A DNA stretch of 64,000 nt from Calcarisporiella thermophila CBS 279.70 (lineage: Eukaryota; Calcarisporiellomycota), in assembly GCF_041956535.1 (NCBI RefSeq), contig NW_027192210.1, forward strand, positions 318,021 to 382,020. The letters run 5' to 3'. Below the pieces are notes generated by a model. The model saw nothing but the letters and a program-made list of their open reading frames with translations, did not search any database and was not told the DNA's origin. Below are positions 31,643-42,196 of the stretch, one piece after another. Position numbers and translations under genes: made by a program. Positions within the stretch are counted from its first letter, which is position 1, and each line of letters begins with the position of its first letter.

Positions 31643-34600
31643 TCAATGCAGACCCCTTTGATCTAGTGATTCTTTAGAGGGCACTCTCGGCAGCGACGGG
31701 GGAGGATTCAGGTGGTGCTCAAAGGCCCCATCGGCCCCCCCATCCAGCAGTGTGGTCTGGGAGTTCCTTCGGTCGGGAATCCCGCCCGAAAACGAGGCGT
31801 CGGACGCTAGCGAGCTCGTCTCCATGGTGGGTGTGCGCATCATGACGGAGGGGGGGGGAGAGGGAAAAGCGGAGGCTCGAGGCGAGTTCCTCGGGCTGAG
31901 ATAGGTGCTCGTGCGCACGCCGGCGGGGGGCGGCGCGAAGAGATTGGGCGAGGAGTTGGAGGTGGAGAGGCGGCTGAGTCGCGGGGAGATGGAGGGGGTC
32001 CATCTTCCGCTCCCCGTCTCCACCAGATTGCCGCTTGACCCGGTGGAGGGCAAGCCGTTCCCGCTCCACGAGCGAGAGGCCCGCGGATCCACAGGGCCTC
32101 CTGCGGACAACATCTCGGGATTGAGCAGCATTCCTGCGCCCGCTGCGGGGGCCTTCGCGCCATTGGCCTCGTCGGGCATCCCCGACATCATGGTCAGGCG
32201 ATGGCTGTTCTCGCCACGCTTTAGCCCGAGGCGCTCCCGTTCCCATTCCTCCCACTTACGCATCACGATCGCGCTCGTCTCAAACTCTCCCTCCTTCTTC
32301 CCGTGGTCCTCGCCCGCCGTCTCGCCGAGCACCTTGCGCGTCTGGCCCCACGAGAAGTCATCGAAATGCCAAAATGAGTACACCGGCAGGACAAGATTCC
32401 ACACCGGGAGCGCAAGCAGGTACACAAACATCCACATGATGTACACGATCTTGCGCGTCGTGACCACAATCAGCAGGGCGGGCAGCCCAAGAATCGCGGC
32501 CAGGAGCACGAGCGGAATGGCCTGGACCGGCCCGATAATGGAGGCAATGATGAGCGACACCGTGAATACAATGGCCGCCGGCAGCACCACCGTGCCAATC
32601 AACTCCACAAAGACAGCAAACTGCATCGACAGACACGCAATGCCACAGAGGTCCGACACCAGGACCAGCTCCATCAAATTGTGGATCGTCGAGTTGATCC
32701 AGCGACGCCGCTGCGAGAGCAGCACGCTGAAGGTCTCCGGCACAACCGTTTTGCAGATCGCTTGCGGGACGAAGATCATCTGTCGCTTCGGGAAGGTGCG
32801 CAGCATCAGCGTGGAGAGGAAGCGATCCTCCCCGAGCAGCAGCAGATTCTTCTCGTGCAGTGAGGTCACCACATTCTGGTTGTACTCGAGCAGGATGTCC
32901 GGGTTGGCGAGCAAGGGAACCCAGCCGCCGTTTTTGGGCGCCTTGATACGATACATGCAGAAACATCCGGGCAGACAGGTCACACCGCCGAACATGGACT
33001 CGAAGGCCTTGGCGTAGTGGTGGGAGATGTAGTACTCGAACACTTGGATCATCGTCACCCCTACACAAAACGTCCATCAGTATGGAGATGCTCAAGAGGA
33101 AGGAGGGGAGGGGGGGCTGGGCCCAATGAAGCCTTCAAAATCACTTACAGCTCTGGCGTTTGTTCGCAATCCGGGTTTCCCCGCACAGCCCCATAATGGT
33201 CGTGTCATTGACCATGGCTCGCACCATGTAGCTTAGCGAGTCAGGCATGACCTTGGTGTCGGCATCCACCATCAACACAAGCTCGAATTGGTCCGGGGTG
33301 ACTCCGTTCATCAGCCACTGCATCTTCCAGAAGATCTCGTAGTCAAGCTCCGTGAAGCGGTCGTTGAAGAGCACGCGCTGGAAGTAGGACATGAGGAGCA
33401 CTTGCGAGTCACGCTTACCACGATTACCAGGCTTGGGCGACGATATTTCCGCGGGGGTGCCGCACTTTACAATGCAAATGGCCGGGATCCACTCATTATT
33501 GTAAATATAATGACCCGCATACTGATCAGAGAGGCGGATAGAGAAAACAGGGTTTAATTAGGGCCGCCCATTGTAAAATAAATACAAGTAGACGGATACA
33601 TACCACTTTTGCCATGTTGTGCTGCTTCTCCCCATCGGCGATGGCGATATAGGAGCAGGCCTTTGGATCGTTCATGTTTTTATCCAGGGTGAGCATGTCA
33701 ATGACCATATCCGGGGTAGTGCGATCGTTTCCGGAACCAGTAATAAGTCCATCGCAAATGACAAATAATAACTGCAGAAACAAGCATTAGGGGAGACGTG
33801 TAAATGTCTCTTTCCACGCGATAGCCCTGAACAATCAAGGAATTACCTTGTGCTTGTTGGAATAGGTCGTTGCCGCTAATGAGTCAAACGTGGTCCTCAA
33901 GCCCGCCTCCCCTTCGGAATAGCACGTCACCAACATGATCGTATACAGGTTCGAATCCATGACTTGCGTTTCGACCCCGTCCGCAGACCCTTTACCCCCG
34001 CCAAGATTTCTCTCGGGATCGTGTTGGCCACTGCCGCCCAAGAGGCGCTTCTTCTTCCCCACCAACTTCGGGGCCACGCACCAGCTGAACACCACCGCCA
34101 TGGAGAATCTCACCACGATCAGACACACAATGACCACTAGAGTGATCATCATCACGACGTTGGCGCCAAGACAACCAATGGTATCGCGCATCACAACGCC
34201 AACGGCATAGCGCGATTGAATGCAACGCATGGCTTGCTTTGTGTCAGGGTGAAACGAAAACGAGGCGGTGCCGTCGTGGCCGATGTGGCGAACGATTAAA
34301 CTGTGGACAGCTGGTCCAAAGTAGTTATCGTTGCGCGCAAGGTATGAGGACATGTTCATGACTAAATATCGGAGGAAAAAATAAACACCAAGTTAGATAA
34401 AGATGCAGCCACCGGCACACATAGGATCAGGTTACCCATATTGTTGAGGACGAAAAGTTTTGGGTCTGGATCGACACGATTCTTTACCAGATCTTCCCAT
34501 TCAAAAACCAGATTTCCCTTGGCTCTCACCGTGCTGCGCAGCTCCGCCAGCGGAATGCAGGGGCTGCTTGTGATGGTTCCACCATAGGGGCTGGTGACCG

Positions 34601-35591
34601 AGCAGCCGTTCTGGAAGTCGGGTGCAACGCGCTGGTTCTTGTCGAACTCGGCGCATCTACCTTCGGTGGCGTCAAACAGGGCCGAGATGTCCAGGCCCTT
34701 GTAAGCATCGGTGAATGCGATGTTTTTCCTTGCGAGAAAGGCTTGCATCGCCTCGTATGTGTAGAGTTCTCCGTGCACGTTCACGTCCTCTCGAAACACC
34801 TTCTCCAACCCGCTCCCGTCGGGTGCCTGTTGGGTATATGAGAATGAAACCTGCTTCTCCGGGCAGAGCAGCGGCTGTAGCCCATAGGTAACAAATCCGA
34901 GCAATATACAGAAAAATGCAATGATAAGACAGAGTGCTACTTTTTCGCGCCATGCCTGCTGCATCTGTGAGTCCTTTTTTCCGCACGAAGAGAGCGCGAA
35001 GCCAGGAATGCAGCATGTGACCATCTGTGCGAACCAGGTCCAGGGGGCAAACTTGAATTTTTCATCCGAGACCGCTTGCGGCGGAGGCTTGACCATAGGG
35101 CGGCGCACGGTGCGTAGTCGCTGCATGTCCGACCCGCCCCGAGGGCCGCCTTCTCGAATCATGGGCTGGCGTGCTCGCTGTCGCTCAGGACGTGTGAGCG
35201 AGCGCTGTCGGTTCAAGTGCGAGCGGCGGCTCCGCGATCCCCCATACTCGCCGCTCTGGAACTGCACCATCCCGGTGCCATTTGGGCTGGGCCGTTGCAT
35301 GGTGCGGCGCCGCTGGCGCTGATCGTGCGAAGATTTGCGTGCTTGCCGATAGGAATCAAATGAGGAATTACGATGTTGCTGATTGTATTGCTTGTAAGTG
35401 GACGAGCGAGGATGAGGCTGTAGATGGGTGGACTCCCGGGCTCGGCCACTGCTGTTATTGGAGTGACTGGAATGCGAGGTGTGTGAGCGACCCCCCATCT
35501 GCGTCGACATGCGGTGTTCCATCGGGGGCATGTTGAGATGGCCGCTTTGTCGGAAATTCGACTGTGGCCTGCGGGGTTGCCGACTGCTCAT
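31643..35591 (-). CDS. Chitin synthase, division 2 class IV (Chs3-like)
   Basis: Polymerises GlcNAc from UDP-GlcNAc across the plasma membrane; about 1,210 residues in five exons. ATG at 35591 ([20 protein letters not shown]). A disordered basic N-terminus is followed by membrane segments ([40 protein letters not shown]) flanking an extracellular domain. The catalytic GT2 domain has [20 protein letters not shown] (DxD), [14 protein letters not shown] (EDR) and QRRRW in [17 protein letters not shown]-terminal membrane helices follow, then a Ser/Pro-rich tail. The Cys-rich [14 protein letters not shown] element is typical of Chs3. No myosin motor domain, so it is not class V/VII. Introns lie at about 34435-34362, 33845-33774, 33603-33530 and 33146-33062. 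It is near CHS5, Skt5 and Spa2. Confidence 0.95.
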
Positions 35592-36632
35592 GCTGGTTAG
35601 GAAAGATGATGAGAGTGTGGTTGTTTATTCCAGCGTGCAATGTGGGTGGTTGATGAAATAATGGTGCAATCTATAGATGGTGATGGTGAGGGGGTGTATA
35701 TAAGACACAGAGTGCAGAGGGGGATAAATAGATAAATAGATGAGAAGGAAGGTCGATGAGGAGAGGAGGGGGGGATATCTCGATCGATGCAAATTTAACA
35801 AGGATAAAAATAAATCATGCACCGGAGAGGGGATATTCTATTTTGAAGAGATAAAGAGCACAAATTATAAGCGTTCAATTGAGAAGCAGGAGGCTCGATA
35901 TCTGGGTTCCAGTCTTGCGTGTTTCACAGCAACCAACTTTAATTTCTGGTCCATTTGCGCACTGGGTATCCTCTAACTCGTGTCGGTCAGATTTGCACCT
36001 TCTATCTACGTCACAAAAGTGAAACCATCCAAAACCAAGGGGGGGCGCAGTCACAAACCGGAGCCTGTACTCCTCCGCCAAGGTCGATTGACGAGGAGGG
36101 GCCGATACTCTCCCGCATCGCCGCCCGCCCCCATCCTCCCTCGCTCAAGGGATCTCGAATTCACTTCCCCCCTCCTCTCTCGAGGACGACGAGTGCAACC
36201 ATATGATCCCTCGAGCATCCTAGTTTGGCAGGGGATAGAGAGGTGTGCCCTCCTGGGTGCTCTATCGTCTATGTTTCAGAGATCCAATTTCTTCTCTCTC
36301 CCCACTATCCTCCCTAAGAGGTATGGCAACGTGGGTGAAGAGCAAGTGGCCTAGAAACAACACAATCCAACCTTTTATTATTATGATAAGCTTCAATGAT
36401 ATTCTTCCATTCTAAAAGCGGAACCGGGAAAAAATAAGCGTGAGAATAAAAGGATGAAGAGGGGAGGGGTGAAAGAAAAAGCCATTTACAAAGAGGAAAG
36501 TATAAAGGAGAACAAGTAGAAAGCATAATTATACAGCAAATAGTGGAAAGGGAGACCCCACCCCCATCTCTCTCCCTCCCTCCACCTTTGATTACCAGCA
36601 TAGCCAAAAAGAAGTGACAAGAAAGGCAACAC
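35592..36632. other. Chitin synthase upstream region
   Basis: Promoter region of the chitin synthase (minus-strand TATATA near 35695) and 3' flank of the LIM-binding gene. GATA/TAGA tandem units lie at 35725-35742. No gene seen in 35800-36600. Confidence 0.5.
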
Positions 36633-38312
36633 TTACAACTGATCCTCCCCCATCTCCATATTGCCGACCTCCCCTCCCTCCTCACCCATCTCGTCGCCTC
36701 CCATTTCCCCGTCTAACATCCCCTCCTCTTGTTGAAGCTGCTGCAGATGTTGGTGCAGGTGTTTATCGACCTCTTCTCCCTCTGCTTTGATATCGTCTCC
36801 ATTCTCCATTTTCTCATCGCGCAGCTCTCCTACCCCCTCTTCAAGCCCTCCACCCTCCGCGCCAGGGAGCATCGAAACAGTAAGTCCCGGGCTTCCACCT
36901 CCCATTAAGCCCCCGCTGATTCCAACGACCGATCGCTTTCGCGTCATAGGCGAGACGGGAGATCGATGGGTCATTGAGGGAGAGGAGTGAGAGGCACCCT
37001 GTGACATTGCTAGTTGATGCGGACTCGAGCCTCCTCCAGATCCAGCATTGCCCGTGCCGATGCTAGAAGGATTTCCCTCCAAGCCTCCTCCCATCTGTTG
37101 CTCTCCCCCCGTTGTTTTCCCCTGCTGTTGCTGCTGCTGCTGCTGTTGTTGTTGTTGCTGCTGCTGCTGCTGTTGGGTTTGCCTTAAGTTCACGGCAAAT
37201 TTCTGCAGAGATTCAATGGCTCCCCATTGGTTGCTTTGGGAAAACTGCATCAAGTCACGCATCACCCATATCGTGTCATACATCTCCAGAGACTTCATCA
37301 CACGATCCGGGAAACCGCACGCACTTAACCGGGATTCACCCACGCTCCCATCGCTGCCCATGACTTTATCGCCGCTGCCGTCTTCGGATTTGATTTCTTT
37401 CATTCCGGGTCGTCGTGGGATATATTCGGTATGATGTCGCGTATTAAACTCGAATTTCTCGATTTTTGGGAATGGGTTGAACAGCACCCGAAGATGCCCT
37501 TCGGCGATCAACTATCCTCGCAAAAAGATAAATGGTCAGACGGGTATATAGACAGCTAAAGCAGCTTGGCCTACTTTGACTTCATTCTCATAGTGGTAAA
37601 GCATGGAAGCTCTCGGGCATTCAACAATGTTTGTGTGGGAGCCAAGCAAAAACTCTTGTGAACTGCCAACTACCAGCTGAATGGAAGTGACACCCTCCTG
37701 GAAAAGCGTGTAGTAAAATCGTGGCAGGGTGGGGGCAGCAATTTCTAACATAATGAGAGAATCACCAGGCATTAATCATCTGTCCCATCCAGCTCGAGGC
37801 ATTTGAAATCAAGGGCTCACCAAAGGGCTGGACCTCCTTCTTCTGGTCGTTCCACAGAGATATCCGCATCCCCCCATGATCGACGTAGAATTCACTAATG
37901 AACGCCCTCCAATAATCAAGCGTCTTGCTTTGCTACAGGTTCGGAAAGAGTAAGGTCAAAGATATTTTCGTTTTGCTTCTGCTCAGAGACAGTGAATACC
38001 AACCTCAGGATTTGCAGGTGATAATCGCTCAACATACTGTAATAACCGCAATACGGCAGCACCGCCCCCACTACCCATGGGCCGTGGTCCTTGCATAGGG
38101 GCGGGTCGCATATACACAGGCTGTCCGTATCCTGCAGCGGTTGGCATTACAAACCCAGCTGCCGCCGGCCTTGCAGTCCCTGCGCCCGCCATCATAGCTG
38201 CTGAAACTGCTGTAGAGGGTGGTCTTAGAGCTGCAGCAGCGGCTAACTGCTGTTGTTGCCGACGGAGCATTTGCGTCTGAGCATTGTGATTCAAATGTTG
38301 CGTCGCTGACAT
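36633..38312 (-). CDS. LIM-domain-binding transcription cofactor (LDB1/Adn1/Mfg1-like)
   Basis: Nuclear adaptor of the LIM-bd family. ATG at 38312 (MSATQHLNHNAQTQMLRRQQ) directly follows a TTGCAG, so an additional non-coding exon upstream is likely. The N-terminus is Gln/Ala-rich. The LIM-bd domain reads LLQYVERLSPANPEQSKTLD, YWRAFISEFYVDHGGMRISL, then IAAPTLPRFYYTLFQEGVTS, LGSHTNIVECPRASMLYHYE and FNPFPKIEKFEFNTRHHTEY. It is followed by FPDRVMKSLEMYDTIWVMRD. A run of 18 glutamines (37122-37175) and a Gly/Met/Glu-rich C-terminus follow; it ends EMGEDQL. In yeasts such proteins act with Flo8 and Mss11 in adhesion and filamentation. Four exons. Whether it controls its chitin-related neighbours is unknown. 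Confidence 0.87.
37122..37175 (-). repeat. Polyglutamine tract, 18 codons
   Basis: Eighteen consecutive Gln codons (CAG with interspersed CAA) inside the LIM-binding protein. It is a candidate for length variation between strains. Confidence 0.9.
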
Positions 38313-39202
38313 CTGCAATTTTTTGACCTTTCAAAAAAGTGGTAAAAAGGGGGAGCAATGATTAAAATTATATGCGGGGATGCTAATAATTGTGTAAAAA
38401 AAAGGTAGATGCAGGGGGAAAGAATCACGAAAGAGTAGGAAGCATGGCTTTCTCTTGTACTTGAAAATAATATAAAGGATGCCTAAAAAATCTGTTCCCA
38501 AGTTCAGGATCTTTAACTTCTAATAATAATTATATCAATCTGGTATATTCTTGATGAGATTATATGGCCGCGAAAATAAAACGATGTGGGAGGACCGGAG
38601 CGGAAATAAAATCAAAATGACTCTTCTCTGGGAAGTGGGAGGTGAACGAGTGCAATGTTGCAAGAGAGAGCGTGCAAAAACAAGAACAAGATCGCGCACC
38701 CAACAGATCTGTTACAATTTTAGATCGAAGATTAGGACACCTCTCGATATGTGGTGTATGAAAAGGAAAGGGTCTGAATTGTGCAGGAGTAAGGATGACG
38801 AAAGCCCATGACGGCAGCACCATGTGTGCTATTATTAGAAATTTTTTGCTATGAAATCGACTCGTTGGAAAACTGATCTTTTAATTTTATCTGGTCAAAC
38901 GCGTGGTAAAGAAAGGAACTCCTTGATATACCCACCATTGTTAGGCATTATATCCACATTTTTTATTCTGATTCCCCTCCTCCACCTTCCCCTCCCCACC
39001 GAATACACGGCCAACGCTTGTAGCACGCCCAACGCCTTTGTTTTGGTCTATTTTTTCATCATTATTTCTCCTCCTATCCTAGACATAGCCTCAAAACCCT
39101 TTTTTGTACTTATTGGTCTCATCGCTCCTCTTCCTACAACTTCCCGTGGTCTACTCTATGTCACTTTTGTCACCTTGATTGGATGATACCAGTACTAGAT
39201 CG
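38313..39202. other. Divergent promoter region of LIM-binding and SKT5 genes
   Basis: About 890 bp between divergent genes, AT-rich on the left and with CT-rich stretches at 38970-39130 just upstream of the SKT5 start. No gene seen. Confidence 0.5.
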
Positions 39203-41758
39203 ATGGCTACCACGAAAACCGATCATGCATCCCCGCTCACCCGAAAATCCACAGCAACCATGCGGCCTATGGGCCCTAGGGAAATTACTTGGATGAAGTC
39301 CTCCGCGCCCCAGCCTGGTCCGGCCGGTTTAAGAGCGAAAGTGGATGCGCCCAAGGCAAATGGTGAATCCGCTAGTAAGCGGCCACGGAGCAACATTGAA
39401 TTATCTACCGCCAACAATGCCGCCGCAATCTCAAAAGGGAAAGTCGCCACAGAGGTTAAACCAAAGCGCGCGATACTTGGGCCGCGGCCCCCTCCAAAGA
39501 ATTACGCATGGTCACCAGTAGTGTTCACAACGGGCTCTGTCAATAATAGAAATGCTAAGGAGGCAGAAAACTCTCAAAAGCCATTCTCATTATCTTCAGA
39601 GGAAGACACAATAGAGGAGAATTCAACGCCTTCACCTCCAGGCTCGTCTTCAATGCCTGCCGAGTCTTCTGTCTCTTCACAAGCTTACGACTCTGGCTCC
39701 ACCTCGTCCTCCTCTCCTCCTCTGCACGTTCAATCCTCCATCATCGATGGTAATAGCAAGTCTACGTCTACAGCCTCTCATTCGAACCAACAGCAACCCC
39801 AAGTCAATGGGGACGTTGGACAAGCGGACCTTTCGCGGTTTCCTAGTCTGAAGATGCCAGTACCGCAGCGAGTCATTCATAGTTTGGGTGACCAGATTGC
39901 GTATGTGCTCTCGTCGCCAGAGTACTTGCAAATGCTGGTTGAAGCAGGTTGGACGAACACGGAAGCCGCAACGAATGATGAAATTTCAACGGATTCGGTA
40001 GAACAGATGGGAGAGTTCCAATTGAGTGGTAGAGTATCCAACCTTTTTGCCAAATGGTTCTATTTTCTTGCCCAAAAATCAATTCTCATACTCACTCTAT
40101 TTCCCTCCAGTAGATACCCCTTTACATTATCGGAATCGTGATTTGGTGGCGTTCCCTCATCAAGGTATCGCTGATATCCCGTATGATTCTCCTGCAGCTA
40201 CAGTGCCGTCTTATTTGCAGACGCACCCTGCTTTCCAACACCCCTTCCATAGTCTAAAACCATCTTCTGTTGGAGTTATTCCCAAACATATCAAGGCCAT
40301 GAACGGAGATCAGTATGCTTTGGACAGCCCCTCTTCCGAATTGAATGCCGTCCCAAATCTATCCTTCCATGGTCCGAACTCTATGCCCATGAAGCGATCT
40401 ACTTGGACCCAGCCTGCCACCCCATTTATCGGGCTGTCTTCTCAGGGAACTCCTAATTCATTTATGAGTTCCACCTCACTAGCAACGTCAACTGCCTCCA
40501 AAGCCAGACTTTCTCTCCAGCTTGGACACACTGCTGCTGCGGCTCGTGATGGTAACAATCGCAAATTCAAAGTCTCCTCCACCCTGGTCCACGACGCTGA
40601 TGCCCTGGCTCTCTATCGCCAGCAGGCCGAGAAAACCCAGGATCCCGATATTCAACTCTCGTTTGCCAAATGCTTGCTTGAGATGGCCACCAGTTCGAAC
40701 GCAGTACCCTCCGAAACCCGTACCAAACTAGAGGCGGAGGCGGTGTATTGGGTGGAACGGCTTGCCTCCAAAGGCCATGGCGAAGCGTGCTACCTTAAGG
40801 GGATGTGGCACTACGAGGGGCGGTTTGGAGTGATAAAGTCAGCGGACAAAGCGAAGAGTTTCTATCTGACGGCGTCGAAACAAAATGTACCGTTGGCCAA
40901 CTATGCTCTTGGCAGGCACTATGAGGCGAACTCTCTCTATGCAAAGGCAATCACCTACTATAAGAAGGGGGCGGCGCTTGGAAATACAGAGGCTGGATTT
41001 GTAAACTTCAAATATTGGCTGATGGTGACCATTTCTAGGATTCTAAACTACCTCTCTTTTTTTCCTTTCCATCTCTCTAGAGACTGGCAATGATGCACCT
41101 GTTCGGTGAGATGAAGCAGCCCCAGAATTTCAAACAGGGAATGATGTATCTCAAGATAGCCGCCAAGGGCGCCACCGAGGCGTGTCCACAGCCGGCCTAC
41201 ATACTAGGATTGATTCTTGCTGACGAATATGATGCAGTCAAGATCCCGCGTGAGCACACAATGCCCGACGACGGCGCGGCGCTGTCCATGTTTTCGGCTG
41301 CGGCTTCGCTCGGGTATGGGCCTGCTCTGATACGGCTGGGGAGAATTTGGGAGAGAGGCGAGCTGGGGCTTGGGGTGGATATTGGTAAAGCTGTCGGATA
41401 TTACCGAGAGGCGGCAGAGGAGGCTGGGGAACCAGACGCGATGCTCTCGCTGTCTCGACTCTATCTCGAGGGAAGCCCTGAGTACCCCCGCGATGAAGAG
41501 CAAGCCTTCTACTGGTGTCAGAGCGCCGCCAATCTCGAGTATCCCACCGCATTATACGCCCTAGGCTATTTATTGGAGGTGGGTATTGGCTGCGAGCCCA
41601 ATATGGAGGAGGCAAAGACTTGCTACGAGAGGGCAGCCGAGAAGGGCAGCGAGGAAGCCAAGGCGAGATTACGGGGGATAGGTAGGATGACCAGCGGAGA
41701 GGGCGGCGATGGAATAGAAGCTAGAGAAAAGCCCAAGGGCGATTGTGTCATATCTTAG
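39203..41758 (+). CDS. SKT5: Chitin synthase activator Skt5/Chs4 (Sel1 repeats, CAAX end)
   Basis: Activator and membrane anchor of Chs3-type chitin synthase; about 800 residues in three exons. ATG at 39203 (MATTKTDHASPLTRKSTATM). The N-terminal half is Ser/Pro-rich and disordered. The C-terminal half has tandem Sel1-like repeats: AVYWVERLASKGHGEACYLK, AKSFYLTASKQNVPLANYAL, KGAALGNTEAGFRLAMMHLF, GLILADEYDAVKI, AVGYYREAAEEAGEPDAMLS and AKTCYERAAEKGSEEAKARL. The final residues, KGDCVIS, form a CAAX box (CVIS), as in yeast Skt5, where farnesylation tethers the enzyme. Introns lie at about 40033-40111 and 41002-41081. Lies between the chitin synthase/LIM-binding block and SPA2. Confidence 0.93.
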
Positions 41759-42196
41759 ATTTTGTTTTTTGTTTTTTGTTTTTTTTTTTTCGGGCCCGAG
41801 GTCACCGCTGATTTATTGTATATATTTCTCGCCTTTCATCTCATTTTATTGTTTAATTTTTACTGCCTCGCGATGGTAAAAATTTTATAAACACATGAAT
41901 ATTCCTCAATGCAGATCGATCTATTTGGGATGAGGGGTGGGGCCTCCATTGACACAGCATCCTTTGCGCATTCGCGAGAATTTTGTAAAGATTATCCAGC
42001 GGAGGGATAAATTCCTAGCGTCCCTGAGCCGATGAGCGAATATCCGTTCGTGCAGGGATAGCTCTCAACCACATTCCGGTTGCACAGAGAAAAATGTTTA
42101 ATTCCAGATAAATCTATACAGCTCTATTCCTTCTCCCCTATCGATTTTTGCTCTGAACGAGACTCCCCCGATTTTTCTCTGCGATTTACCTAGCGA
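41759..42196. other. Intergenic between SKT5 and SPA2
   Basis: T-rich 3' flank (41760-41790), then about 300 bp of mixed sequence up to the SPA2 start. No gene seen. Confidence 0.5.

Noticed and set aside
31905-33017. 370-codon frame antisense to the chitin synthase
   Set aside because: Shadow of a GC-biased coding exon; no domain and no start context.
33951-33966. GGTTCGAATCC, another B-box-like match
   Set aside because: Inside the chitin synthase catalytic-region exon with no tRNA folding partner.
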